A stretch of 64,000 nt of DNA from Romboutsia_C sp015668195 (GTDB lineage: Bacteria; Bacillota; Clostridia; Peptostreptococcales; Peptostreptococcaceae). The position numbers and the translations under genes are program-made. The notes beneath the pieces are model-generated. The model was not told the origin of the DNA, did not search any database, and worked only from the letters and a program-made list of their open reading frames with translations. The stretch's first letter is position 1, and every line of letters begins with the position of its first letter. Below are positions 17,207-26,194 of this stretch, one piece after another. Where the stretch lies: positions 31,687 through 95,686 of the forward strand of contig NZ_JADPFC010000006.1 of the NCBI RefSeq assembly GCF_015668195.1, in the 5' to 3' direction.

Positions 17207-17950
17207 TTAATCCAATTTATTTATCATAGATGCCAAGTATCCTGCACCAAATCCATTGTCTATATTTACTACTGATATTCCCGATGCACAACTATTTAAC
17301 ATAGTTAAAAGAGCTGATAAGCCATTAAAGTTGGCACCGTACCCAACTGAAGTTGGAACTGCTATAACTGGTACATCTACAAGTCCTCCTACTACACTAG
17401 GTAAAGCACCTTCCATACCAGCAACTACTACTATTACCCTTGCACTTTGTAACTCTTCTGTCCTATATAGTAGTCTATGTATTCCTGCTACACCTACATC
17501 ATATATTCTCCCAACATCATTACCTAAGAACTTAGCAGTATGATATACTTCATCTGCTACGGGTATATCAGAAGTTCCACCTGTAACAACTAATATTTTT
17601 CCTTTTCCCTTATTTTCTATAGGATGATTTTTTATCTTTAAGATTTTGCATGTTTTATCATATTCACAATTATCATATATAGATTTGATTTTCTCATACG
17701 TTTCTAATCTACATCTAGTACCTAATATGTTAGATCCTTTTTCATACATCTTTTCTATAATACCTATTATTTGCTCATCACTTTTGCCTTCACAGTAGAT
17801 GACTTCTGGGTATCCATTTCTTATTTGTCTGTGATGATCTATATTAGCATACCCTAAATCTTCATAGGGTAGCTTTTTTAACTTATCTAACGCTTCTTCT
17901 ATATTTATATTATCATTTTTAAAATCACTTAATAACTCCCTTAAGTCCAT
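17207..17950 (-). CDS. larB: Nickel-pincer cofactor biosynthesis protein LarB
   Basis: Carboxylates nicotinate adenine dinucleotide at the start of nickel-pincer cofactor synthesis. The 247 aa protein has an N-terminal family segment (YANIDHHRQIRNGYPEVIYC) and a C-terminal PurE-like domain with VVTGGTSDIPVADE and VAGMEGALPSVVGGLV. This likeness to PurE explains frequent misannotation as an AIR carboxylase. larC follows after 30 bases, so the two are probably co-transcribed. It is preceded by about 130 bases without a clear signal. Confidence 0.92.
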   Translation of the reverse strand: MDLRELLSDFKNDNINIEEALDKLKKLPYEDLGYANIDHHRQIRNGYPEVIYCEGKSDEQIIGIIEKMYEKGSNILGTRCRLETYEKIKSIYDNCEYDKTCKILKIKNHPIENKGKGKILVVTGGTSDIPVADEVYHTAKFLGNDVGRIYDVGVAGIHRLLYRTEELQSARVIVVVAGMEGALPSVVGGLVDVPVIAVPTSVGYGANFNGLSALLTMLNSCASGISVVNIDNGFGAGYLASMINKLD

Positions 17951-18082
17951 AGCTTACCCCTTTCAAATAGTTTTATACTTTAAATTATATCCTCATATAT
18001 ATTTTTTTTCCATATTATACTTGCTAAACGAAGTATTTAAGTTTTAATACTATGTGATATATATAAACTTATTGTTATATTA

Positions 18083-18120
18083 AAATCAGGACTAAAATTA
18101 TTATCTTAGTCCTGACTTTT
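18083..18120 (-). terminator. Terminator overlapping the end of the GNAT gene
   Basis: A 10-bp stem (TCAGGACTAA/TTAGTCCTGA) with a 10-base loop. The stop codon of the acetyltransferase gene lies inside the structure, and T-rich sequence follows on the leftward strand. Confidence 0.75.
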
Positions 18121-18616
18121 GTATATACTCTATTATTAACTTTATAGACTTATGATTTAGAACCATTACCTTTTCACCCTTAGTATCATATTCTCCATTA
18201 AAATTAAATCCTATTTTCTTATACATTTCTAATGCCTTTTCATTATCCTCATATATACTTAAATAAATTTCTTCACATCCATACTCTTCATAGATTCTTT
18301 TTATAAGTAACTTTAAACTCAAACTTCCATATCCCTTACCTTGGTATCTTTCATCAATTAAAAACCTATCAAACCATACCTGTTCATTTCCATTTGCAAA
18401 GTGTTTGTCAAAAGTATCATCTAAAAAACCATACATAGCAAAACCTATAAGAATATCTTCATCATATATTCCTACTGGTCTCCATACAGAAAATTCATCA
18501 GATTCATCTAAACACTCTTTTACGGTTTCTATAAATCCTTCTTGAGATTTTGATACCTTAAGATTTAATACTTCACTATAATTTTGATCACTTACCCCTT
18601 TTATCATTAACTTCAT
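18101..18616 (-). CDS. GNAT-family N-acetyltransferase (diamine/spermidine acetyltransferase-like)
   Basis: 171 aa from the ATG at 18616, which follows an AAGGGTG site; an ATG six codons earlier has none. Acetyl-CoA binding motif A is DERYQGKGYGSLSLK, followed by EEIYLSIYEDNEKALEMYKKIGF, the usual GNAT C-terminal pattern. The overall look is close to the BltD/PaiA-type polyamine acetyltransferases, but the substrate is not certain. It is monocistronic between groEL and larB. Confidence 0.75.
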   Translation of the reverse strand: MKLMIKGVSDQNYSEVLNLKVSKSQEGFIETVKECLDESDEFSVWRPVGIYDEDILIGFAMYGFLDDTFDKHFANGNEQVWFDRFLIDERYQGKGYGSLSLKLLIKRIYEEYGCEEIYLSIYEDNEKALEMYKKIGFNFNGEYDTKGEKVMVLNHKSIKLIIEYIQKSGLR

Positions 18617-18689
18617 TTTAACACCCTTAAACATATATGTTTTTTATTTAAATTTTATCTCTATACTTCAAAATTAGTTTCTTATTTCA

Positions 18690-18725
18690 AAAATAAAAGG
18701 AGTAACATTCGTCACTCCTTTATTG
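18690..18725. terminator. Terminator downstream of groEL
   Basis: A short stem AAGGAGTaaC/GtcACTCCTT with a 5-base loop, followed on the leftward strand by TTTTATTTTTG, 15 bases past the groEL stop. It is near-symmetrical. Confidence 0.75.
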
Positions 18726-18739
18726 TAACTAGTTTTTAA

Positions 18740-20365
18740 TTACATCATTCCTGGCATTCCAGCTCCCATTCCTGGCATTGGACTATCACTTTCTGGAAGG
18801 TCTGCAACAGCAGCCTCAGTAGTTAAAAATACTCCAGCTATAGAAGAAGCATTTTGTAATGCACTTCTAGTAACCTTAGTTGGGTCAACTATACCAGTTT
18901 CTATCATATTTACGTATCTTTCATTTAAAGCATCAAATCCAATTTCAGCTTCTTCATTTATTACTTTTTGTATTATTACAGCACCTTCAAGACCTGCATT
19001 TATAGCTATTTGTCTTAATGGCTCTTCTAATGATTTTCTTATTATCTTAGCACCTAATTGTACTTCGCCTTCTAGTGTCTCTATTAACTTATCTACAACT
19101 GGTATAACACTTACTAATGCAGTACCACCACCAGCAACTATACCTTCTTCTACAGCCGCTCTTGTAGCATTAAGTGCATCTTCTATTCTTAATTTTCTTT
19201 CTTTCATTTCAACTTCTGTAGCAGCCCCAACCTTTATTACAGCTACTCCACCAGCAAGTTTAGCTAATCTTTCCATTAACTTTTCTGTATCAAATTCAGA
19301 AGTAGTTTCTTCTACTTGATGTTTTATTTGATTAACTCTGTTTTCTATAGCTACCTTATCACCAAATCCATCTACTATTGTAGTACTTTCTTTAGTAACT
19401 TTTACAGAACCCGCTCTACCTAACATAGTTAAGTCAGCTTCTTTTAAGTCATATCCTAATTCTTCAGATATAACAGTTCCTCCTGTAAGTATAGCTATAT
19501 CTTCAAGCATTGCTTTTCTTCTATCTCCAAATCCTGGAGCTTTAACAGCAACAACTTCAAATGTTCCTCTTAATTTATTAACTACTAGTGTAGATAATGC
19601 TTCTCCATCTACATCTTCAGCTATTATTAATAACTTCTTACCTTGTTGAACTATTTGCTCAAGAACTGGTAATATGTCTTGTATATTAGATATTTTTCTA
19701 TCTGTTATTAATATATATGGGTCATTTAATACAGCTTCCATCTTATCTACATCTGTTACCATGTAAGCAGATACAAATCCTCTATCAAATTGCATACCTT
19801 CAACAGCATCTAGTTCAGTATGCATAGTTTTAGATTCTTCAACTGTTATAACTCCATCTTTTCCTACTATCTCCATAGCTTCTGCTATTAACTTACCAAC
19901 TTCTTCATCTCCAGCAGATATAGAAGCAACTTGAGATATAGATTCTTTAGTTTCTATAGTTCTTGATTGTTTCTTTAATTCTTCAACTGCTACTTCAACA
20001 GCTTTTTGTATACCTTTTCTTAGTAATACTGGGTTAGCTCCAGCAGTTACGTTCTTTAATCCTTCTCTTATTATAGCTTGAGCAAGTACCGTTGCAGTTG
20101 TAGTACCATCTCCAGCTACATCATTAGTCTTAGTAGCAACTTCTTTAACAAGTTGCGCTCCCATATTTTCAAATCTATCTTCTAATTCTATTTCCTTAGC
20201 TATTGTAACACCATCATTAGTTATAAGAGGTGCGCCAAATTTCTTATCTAATATAACATTTCTTCCTTTAGGTCCTAATGTAACCTTAACTGTATCTGCT
20301 AATTTATTAACACCATTTTCTAAAGCTTTTCTTGAATCTTGTGCAAATTTTATTTCTTTAGCCAT
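18740..20365 (-). CDS. groL: Chaperonin GroEL (Hsp60)
   Basis: 541 aa ATP-dependent protein-folding chaperonin that forms the double ring capped by GroES. It begins AKEIKFAQDSRKALENGVNKL and carries the ATP-binding motif GDGTTTATVLAQ and VEEGIVAGGGTALV near residue 410. The C-terminus ends in the usual Gly/Met tail (PGMGAGMPGMM). It lies 18 bases downstream of groES and shares its CIRCE-controlled promoter. Confidence 0.99.
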   Translation of the reverse strand: MAKEIKFAQDSRKALENGVNKLADTVKVTLGPKGRNVILDKKFGAPLITNDGVTIAKEIELEDRFENMGAQLVKEVATKTNDVAGDGTTTATVLAQAIIREGLKNVTAGANPVLLRKGIQKAVEVAVEELKKQSRTIETKESISQVASISAGDEEVGKLIAEAMEIVGKDGVITVEESKTMHTELDAVEGMQFDRGFVSAYMVTDVDKMEAVLNDPYILITDRKISNIQDILPVLEQIVQQGKKLLIIAEDVDGEALSTLVVNKLRGTFEVVAVKAPGFGDRRKAMLEDIAILTGGTVISEELGYDLKEADLTMLGRAGSVKVTKESTTIVDGFGDKVAIENRVNQIKHQVEETTSEFDTEKLMERLAKLAGGVAVIKVGAATEVEMKERKLRIEDALNATRAAVEEGIVAGGGTALVSVIPVVDKLIETLEGEVQLGAKIIRKSLEEPLRQIAINAGLEGAVIIQKVINEEAEIGFDALNERYVNMIETGIVDPTKVTRSALQNASSIAGVFLTTEAAVADLPESDSPMPGMGAGMPGMM

Positions 20366-20383
20366 TTCTATCCCCTCCTATTA

Positions 20384-20668
20384 TTATTCAACTACTGCTA
20401 GTATTTCACTTTGTCTTAATATTGTGTACTCTTGCCCATCTATTTTAACTTCTGTTCCTGCATATTTTTGGAATAAAACTTTATCTCCAACTTTTAATTC
20501 CATAACTATTTCTTTTCCGTCAACTATTCCACCTGGTCCTACTTCTAAAACTTCAGCCATTTGTGGCTTTTCTTTAGCAGCTCCTGGTAAAACTATACCA
20601 CTTGCAGTTTTTTCTTCTGCTTCTAACATCTTAATAACTACTCTGTCAGCTAATGGTCTTATTTTCAT
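20384..20668 (-). CDS. groS: Co-chaperonin GroES (Hsp10)
   Basis: 94 aa lid of the GroEL chamber. It starts MKIRPLADRVVIKMLEAEEK, with the mobile loop EEKTASGIVLPGAAKEKPQ and the conserved GDKVLFQKYAGTEVK. An AGGAGGG site precedes the ATG. It is the first gene of groES-groEL, controlled by the CIRCE element about 60 bases upstream. Confidence 0.99.
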   Translation of the reverse strand: MKIRPLADRVVIKMLEAEEKTASGIVLPGAAKEKPQMAEVLEVGPGGIVDGKEIVMELKVGDKVLFQKYAGTEVKIDGQEYTILRQSEILAVVE

Positions 20669-20726
20669 ATTTTTCCCTCCTAAATGAATTGTAAATATGT
20701 AAAATTTATTATAAACAAAATAATTG

Positions 20727-20753
20727 TTATCACTCTTTAGATTAGAGTGCTAA
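20727..20753 (-). promoter_or_regulatory. CIRCE operator (HrcA binding site) of groESL
   Basis: TTATCACTC-N9-GAGTGCTAA on the forward strand (TTAGCACTC-N9-GAGTGATAA in the gene direction) matches the CIRCE consensus with a single mismatch in one arm. It lies at the likely transcript start of groES. hrcA itself is not in the window. Confidence 0.95.
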
Positions 20754-20761
20754 CAATTATT

Positions 20762-20790
20762 ATAATATATTAACTTCCCATATTTTTCAA
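20762..20790 (-). promoter_or_regulatory. Vegetative promoter of groES-groEL
   Basis: TTGAAA (20785-20790) and TATTAT (20762-20767) are 17 bases apart, reading leftward, immediately upstream of the CIRCE operator. Confidence 0.7.
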
Positions 20791-20806
20791 TAGTTTTTGT
20801 TAAATT

Positions 20807-22297
20807 TTATAATATAGGCGAGAACAATCTAGCTATTGATTCTCTAACCTTTTTACCTAATTTACGCTTAGAAAATTCATCTAATGTTAACTCTTCGCTA
20901 TTCTTTAAATCCTCAAAAAAATCTTTACTCATTCTTTCTACAATTTCTTTATCATATATAAATGCATTTATTTCGAAGTTAAGCATAAAACTTCTTAAAT
21001 CCATATTTGCAGATCCTGTAGATGCTATTTTATCATCTATTATCATTATTTTTGAATGTATAAATCCTTTTGTATATAAATAAACTTTCCCCCCCGATTT
21101 TAATATATCATCAAAGTATGAATAGGAAGCATTGTTGACTATTTTATGATCAGCTATCTTCGGAAATACGATTCTTACATCTACTCCACTTAAGGCTGCA
21201 CTTTTAAGTGCTATGAGCAAACTTTCATCTGGTATAAAATATGGAGTTTCTATATAAATACTTTTTTTAGCTTGGCAGATAGCACAAAAATAAGCATAAT
21301 GTATAGATTCCCAATCACTATCAGGCCCACTAGCTATTATTTGGACCATACTCTGACCACATTTTTTAGGACTTGGGAAATATTTCTCTTCTGATATAAT
21401 CTCTTTTGTTGTATAATACCAATCTGTTAAAAATATTGTTTGTAGCATGTATACTGAAGTTCCTTCTATTTTTATATGAGTATCTCTCCAGTATCCAAAC
21501 TTTTTATTCTTACCCATATATTCATCGCCTATATTTAGTCCACCAGTGTATCCTATTTTTCCATCTATTATAGCCAACTTTCTATGATTTCTATAATTTA
21601 ATTTTCCACCCATCATTGGAAACTTAGCTGGTAAAAATGCTACTATTTCTATTCCATTTCTCTTCATTTCATTAAAAAATTTTCTATTAAACCAAAATCT
21701 CCAACATCCTACATCGTCATATAATATTCTTATCTTTACACCCTCATTGGATTTTTTGATTAGCAACTCTTTTAATTTTCTTCCTATTTCACTATCTTTT
21801 ATAATGAAGTATTCTAAATGTATATGCTCTTTTGCATTTTTTATGTCTTCTAAAAGATTTTTAAATTTTTGATTTCCATCAATATATACACTTATTTTAT
21901 TATTCGTTGTAAATGGAAGTTTTCCTGTATTAAGTAGTAAATTTATTACCCTTTTTTTACTATAGTCTTCTATATTTTCATTTAGTAATTGATTTGTATT
22001 AATTGTACTTTGTTCTATATTTGCGATTTCCTCTATTCTCTCTAAGTTTTCAAATACTTTGTCTTCTCTTATGCTACTAGCTAACTGCTGAGTTTTAAAT
22101 AATTTTCTCTTTCTTATATTTCTTCCTAATATAGCATATATAACTAAACCTATCCCTGGAAGTAATATAAAAATTAGTAACCACGTAACAGTTCTAGCAG
22201 GATCTCTATTCTCAAGTATTATAGACATAGAGATAATCGCTCCAACAATATACGATATGGTCAAGTAGCTTAAAAACAAAAAAGCTCCAATACTCAT
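20807..22297 (-). CDS. cls: Cardiolipin synthase
   Basis: Membrane phospholipase-D-family enzyme that joins two phosphatidylglycerols into cardiolipin. The 496 aa protein has two N-terminal membrane helices (about residues 4-26 and 37-57). It carries two HKD catalytic motifs: His238-Lys240-Asp245 in NYRNHRKLAIIDG and His414-Lys416-Asp421 in FIHSKIMIIDDK. A GAGG site precedes the ATG. It is separated from the DNA glycosylase gene by 16 bases and probably co-transcribed with it. Confidence 0.95.
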   Translation of the reverse strand: MSIGAFLFLSYLTISYIVGAIISMSIILENRDPARTVTWLLIFILLPGIGLVIYAILGRNIRKRKLFKTQQLASSIREDKVFENLERIEEIANIEQSTINTNQLLNENIEDYSKKRVINLLLNTGKLPFTTNNKISVYIDGNQKFKNLLEDIKNAKEHIHLEYFIIKDSEIGRKLKELLIKKSNEGVKIRILYDDVGCWRFWFNRKFFNEMKRNGIEIVAFLPAKFPMMGGKLNYRNHRKLAIIDGKIGYTGGLNIGDEYMGKNKKFGYWRDTHIKIEGTSVYMLQTIFLTDWYYTTKEIISEEKYFPSPKKCGQSMVQIIASGPDSDWESIHYAYFCAICQAKKSIYIETPYFIPDESLLIALKSAALSGVDVRIVFPKIADHKIVNNASYSYFDDILKSGGKVYLYTKGFIHSKIMIIDDKIASTGSANMDLRSFMLNFEINAFIYDKEIVERMSKDFFEDLKNSEELTLDEFSKRKLGKKVRESIARLFSPIL

Positions 22298-22313
22298 AAT
22301 TTATACCTCATCT

Positions 22314-23189
22314 TTATCTGCCTATACCAAGCTCCCTTGCATAATAGAATAAATACTGTTGTGCAAACCCAGCTAAATTACCAAATTTATCAATAGCATA
22401 AGTTCTCATTTTAGGTAAGCTCATATCTTCACTTACATAAAATTCTTGCATAACTCTTTTTACCCATACATCAACAGGGAAAGTGTCATACTTTTGCATT
22501 CCAAATAAAGCTATACAGTCTGCTACCTTTGGACCTACTCCATTAAATTTCTTTAATTCTTTTATACAATCATCAGTACTTAAACTTGTATATCCAGATA
22601 TATTTTCATTATCTTTTATTACATTCTCAGTTGTACTTTTTATGTATTTATCTCTAAAACCAGTTTGACATGCTCTTATTTCTTCTTGTGAAGCCTTGTT
22701 TAACTCTTCTGGTGTTGGAAAAGCAAAATAATCCTTGCCTCTATAATTCCCTATATAAGATCCATAATTTCTTGATAGATTTTCTATTGCTTTTTGTATC
22801 ATCGGAATTCTATTGTTAGAAGATATTATAAATGAAATTAACATTTCCCATCCATCTTGTTTTAATATCCTTATACCATAACCAAACTCAGATGCCTTAT
22901 TTAAATGGTCATCCATATTTTTTAGAGTATTTTTTATATCTGTGTAATTTGTTCCTAAATCAAAGTAATTATACCAAATATCTTCAAAATCCTTTAAATT
23001 TGTATTATCTAAGTAAACTTTGTTATTTTTTTGAGATACATTTATTACCCTACCTTTTGCAACCCCAGTATATGAGTTATCTGCCTCTTTATGCCATCTA
23101 AAGCATTGCCCACATTCAAATATATGCTTAGGATTAAAATCTGCTACATCTTCTAGTATTACTGTATTATTTTCTTCATAAACTTTCAT
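22314..23189 (-). CDS. ogg: 8-oxoguanine DNA glycosylase / AP lyase (OGG1 type)
   Basis: Base-excision repair enzyme removing oxidised guanine. The 291 aa protein has the OGG N-terminal domain (HIFECGQCFRWHKE near residue 25). The helix-hairpin-helix GPD region follows: FNGVGPKVADCIALFG and then FPVDVWVK with the catalytic Asp. The candidate catalytic Lys is in TGFRDKYIKS. OGG1 rather than AlkA is favoured by the QCFRW motif of the N-terminal domain. Confidence 0.9.
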   Translation of the reverse strand: MKVYEENNTVILEDVADFNPKHIFECGQCFRWHKEADNSYTGVAKGRVINVSQKNNKVYLDNTNLKDFEDIWYNYFDLGTNYTDIKNTLKNMDDHLNKASEFGYGIRILKQDGWEMLISFIISSNNRIPMIQKAIENLSRNYGSYIGNYRGKDYFAFPTPEELNKASQEEIRACQTGFRDKYIKSTTENVIKDNENISGYTSLSTDDCIKELKKFNGVGPKVADCIALFGMQKYDTFPVDVWVKRVMQEFYVSEDMSLPKMRTYAIDKFGNLAGFAQQYLFYYARELGIGR

Positions 23190-23364
23190 TTATATATACT
23201 CCTTTTTTGTAATTATTCTTAATAATACTAATTTACCCATATTTTATATAAATTAAATCTTCTTATATTCTATCTATCAAATTTTTCCTAAAAATTCTAG
23301 AGTAGAATTTAAAATTTTTTTCTGATAAAATACAAAAGATATTATTTTTAGAAGGTGATTTCAT

Positions 23365-24033
23365 ATGAAAAATAGAGGAATATTTATTGCTATAGAGGGG
23401 CCTATCGGTGTTGGGAAAACTACTTTAGCAACCATACTTAATGAACATTTCGGTTATACTCTTCTTAGGGAGATTGTAGAAGAGAATCCTTTTTTATCAA
23501 AATTTTATACTGATATAAAAGAATATGCTTTACAAACAGAAGCATTTTTTCTATTTAATAGGGTAAAACAATTAGAAGATATAGAAAAAAACCAATTAAA
23601 TAAGTCTCATGGAGTTGTTAGTGATTACCATATAATAAAAAATCTTATATTTGCTGGTATAACTCTTGATAATAATCAATTCCATAGATATAAGCAAATG
23701 TACAATATATTTGTGAATGATCTACCTCAACCAGATATAGTTATCTACTTAAACTCTAATACAGATGTCTTAATGAAAAGAATAGCTATGAGGGATAGAA
23801 GCTTTGAAAGGCAAATGGATAGAAATTATATACATGAACTAAGCACAGAATATAAATATTACTTTAACCCTTTATCTATAAAACATAACTTTGTAGGTAA
23901 AGAGCCATTGATAATTGAAATAGATAATTCAAATCTAGACTTCTTAAACAAAGAAAAGGATAGACAGTTTATAATAGATAAGGTAGAAAATGCAATAAAG
24001 GCATTAGAAGGAGAAACAGCATGTTTAATTTAG
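23365..24033 (+). CDS. Deoxynucleoside kinase, first of a tandem pair
   Basis: 222 aa purine/pyrimidine deoxynucleoside kinase of the dCK/dGK family (salvage of dAdo, dGuo or dCyd to monophosphates). The P-loop is EGPIGVGKTTLA at residues 10-21, and RDRSFERQMDRNYI provides the arginine-rich lid. It overlaps the next kinase gene by 13 bases. Bacillus has a dgk/dck pair and lactobacilli have a heterodimer from overlapping genes, so the two products here may also assemble. Which base each prefers is not readable from sequence. Confidence 0.9.
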   Translation: MKNRGIFIAIEGPIGVGKTTLATILNEHFGYTLLREIVEENPFLSKFYTDIKEYALQTEAFFLFNRVKQLEDIEKNQLNKSHGVVSDYHIIKNLIFAGITLDNNQFHRYKQMYNIFVNDLPQPDIVIYLNSNTDVLMKRIAMRDRSFERQMDRNYIHELSTEYKYYFNPLSIKHNFVGKEPLIIEIDNSNLDFLNKEKDRQFIIDKVENAIKALEGETACLI

Positions 24034-24674
24034 TAAATCAATGTAATAAGCCTCTAAATAGGGACTTATTCATAACAGTAGCAGGAAATGTTGGTGCAGG
24101 AAAGTCAACTTTAACAAAGATAATTGGTGAAAAATTAGATTTTGAAACTCATTTTGAAAAAGTCGATGGTAATCCATACTTAGAAGATTTCTATAAAGAC
24201 CAAAATAAATGGGGATTCCACCTTCAGTTATATTTCTTAGCTCAAAGATTTAAACAACAAAAGGAAATAGATTGTAACGGATTAAATAATATACAAGATA
24301 GAAGTATATATGAAGATGTAGAGATATTTGCTAGAAATTTATATGATAACGGAAAAATGACTAAAAGAGATTATATAACTTACAGAGATTTATTTAATGA
24401 TATGGTTCCTCATCTTAGAAGACCTGACTTAATGATATATTTAGATGGTTCTATAGATACTATAATTCATAGAATAGGTCTTAGGGGGCGTGAAATGGAA
24501 AAAGCCGTTGATATAGAATATTGGAAAAATCTTCACAACAGATATGAAAAATGGATATCTGAATATGATCAATCACCTGTGCTATATGTAAATATAGATA
24601 AGGTAGATTTAGTAAATAACCCAGATCATGTAGACCTGTTATGCAATGAAATAAAGAGAATTTTAGGAATGTAG
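24021..24674 (+). CDS. Deoxynucleoside kinase, second of a tandem pair
   Basis: 217 aa paralogue of the preceding kinase. The P-loop is AGNVGAGKSTLTKI near residues 21-34, with the ERS-like motif DRSIYEDVEIFA and the lid RGREMEKAVDIEYW. The ATG lies within the last codons of the upstream gene, with GGAGA 6 bases before it, so translation is likely coupled. A compact terminator begins at its stop codon. Confidence 0.9.
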   Translation: MFNLVNQCNKPLNRDLFITVAGNVGAGKSTLTKIIGEKLDFETHFEKVDGNPYLEDFYKDQNKWGFHLQLYFLAQRFKQQKEIDCNGLNNIQDRSIYEDVEIFARNLYDNGKMTKRDYITYRDLFNDMVPHLRRPDLMIYLDGSIDTIIHRIGLRGREMEKAVDIEYWKNLHNRYEKWISEYDQSPVLYVNIDKVDLVNNPDHVDLLCNEIKRILGM

Positions 24675-24696
24675 TGTAAACTACATTCCCTTTTTA
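24666..24696 (+). terminator. Terminator after the deoxynucleoside kinase pair
   Basis: A 9-bp stem GGAATGTAG/CTACATTCC with a 6-base loop followed by CTTTTT. The stop codon of the second kinase gene is in the stem. Confidence 0.85.
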
Positions 24697-24777
24697 TATG
24701 GACAATCTTTAATGAACTATATATTTAAAATAACCATTTGATAATTTTTTAATAATATTATACAGTTCCATTTTTCA

Positions 24778-24828
24778 AAAATATTAATACTATAAAAAAT
24801 AATATTATTTTTATAGTATTAATATTTT
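24778..24828 (+). promoter_or_regulatory. Perfect 21-bp inverted repeat upstream of the antiporter gene
   Basis: Two perfectly complementary 21-base arms (24778-24798 and 24808-24828), each with ATTAATACTATA at the core, flank a 9-base AT-only spacer. The repeat lies 20 bases before the antiporter start. There is no T run to make it a normal terminator. It could be an operator for a dimeric regulator or an RNA hairpin near the ribosome binding site. Confidence 0.55.
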
Positions 24829-24847
24829 AAAATGTGAGGTGTTTTAA

Positions 24848-26107
24848 ATGGAAGATTCTATTCAAATTATAGCGAGTAATAATTTACTTATAACCTTTGC
24901 AATTGTTGCTATGACCGGTATTATTTGTAGTAAATTAAGTGAATCACTAAAAATACCTGATGTTGTTTTATTTCTACTAGCAGGTATTTTACTAGGGCCC
25001 TATTTTCTTGAAATGATAGATCTTAGTTATTTCGAACTAGAAAAGCAACTTATCCTTACTTTCGGTTCTGCCTTTATACTTTATTTAGGCGGAAAAGAAA
25101 TCAATTTAAAAATATTAAAAAATGTAAAAATAACTGTTTTTTTGCTTTCTACATTAGGTGTCATTGTTTCATCTATTTTAGTAAGTCAATTTGTAAAATT
25201 TAACTTCCAGATTCCTTTTATTACAGCTCTACTCATAGGTTCAATAATTTCATCTACTGACCCTGCTACATTAGTACCTATTTTTAATAAAATTAAAGTT
25301 AAAGATAAGGTGGCACAAACAGTTATAAGTGAATCGGCATTTAATGATGCTACTGGAGCTATTTTGACATCTGCAATTGTTACAATTTTACTTTCTGGTA
25401 AATTTTCTTTAACGCAAAATATATGGGATTTATCCATAATGATTATTGTGGGTTCTGTAGTTGGCTGTATTACTGGTATTGTCCTTTTAAAACTAGTCAA
25501 CGATAAACCTTATGGTGTTTTTAAGGATTTTGCTCCAATAATATCTATCCTTTCAGTTATTATAGCTTATGAAATTGCAACTAAATTTGGTGGAAGTGGC
25601 TATATGGCTTGCTTTATAGTTGGAATAATTACAGGTAATAAAAAAAATTTCAAGATTTGGCTGTCTCAAAAATCATACGATGCTGATTTTTATGTTGCTG
25701 AAACCCTAGGAACCTTATGTCGTATGGCTATATTCATTATTTTAGGTAGTCAAGTTGAATTAATTGTATTAACAAAATATTTCCTACCATCATTATTGGT
25801 TGTTTTAGCATTTATTTTTATAATAAGACCAATCTGTATTCTGATATGCGCTATCCCTGACAGAAAAGCAATGTGGACAAAAAAAGAATTGTTATTTATG
25901 ATGTGGGTGAGAGAAACCGGAGTTATACCTGCTGCACTTTGTGGTATAATTTCTACTATGAAAATCCCTGGTTACGAGATAATCTCTTCTATCACATTTA
26001 TGGCTATCCTAATCACCTTAATAGTTCAAGGTAGTACAACTAAGCTTATAGCTAAGAAACTCGACTTATTGGAAAATACTTCTGAAAATAAATCTCATAA
26101 CTTATAA
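24848..26107 (+). CDS. Cation/proton antiporter (CPA family, NhaP-like)
   Basis: 419 aa integral membrane protein with about 12-13 helices, beginning after a short external segment. Family features are ILLGPYF in an early helix, SSTDPATLVPIF near residue 140 and SESAFNDATGAILT near residue 160, where the Asn-Asp pair is the ion site of electroneutral CPA1 exchangers. GGSGYMACFIVG and MWVRETGVIPAAL follow. It likely exchanges Na+ or K+ for H+. The gene is monocistronic, preceded by a perfect inverted repeat, with a GTGAGG ribosome binding site. Confidence 0.88.
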   Translation: MEDSIQIIASNNLLITFAIVAMTGIICSKLSESLKIPDVVLFLLAGILLGPYFLEMIDLSYFELEKQLILTFGSAFILYLGGKEINLKILKNVKITVFLLSTLGVIVSSILVSQFVKFNFQIPFITALLIGSIISSTDPATLVPIFNKIKVKDKVAQTVISESAFNDATGAILTSAIVTILLSGKFSLTQNIWDLSIMIIVGSVVGCITGIVLLKLVNDKPYGVFKDFAPIISILSVIIAYEIATKFGGSGYMACFIVGIITGNKKNFKIWLSQKSYDADFYVAETLGTLCRMAIFIILGSQVELIVLTKYFLPSLLVVLAFIFIIRPICILICAIPDRKAMWTKKELLFMMWVRETGVIPAALCGIISTMKIPGYEIISSITFMAILITLIVQGSTTKLIAKKLDLLENTSENKSHNL

Positions 26108-26160
26108 TATTATTTGAATAACTAAACTTTCTTTACTTAATAAACAATTGATGTTCACAT

Positions 26161-26194
26161 TATAAAAGAGTGTTCATATGAACACTCTTTTATA
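26161..26194. terminator. Symmetrical terminator between the antiporter and the YeiH-type gene
   Basis: A 34-base perfect palindrome with 17-base arms centred on ATAT (TATAAAAGAGTGTTCAT and its complement). It lies between convergent genes and overlaps the stop of the leftward one. Confidence 0.8.
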
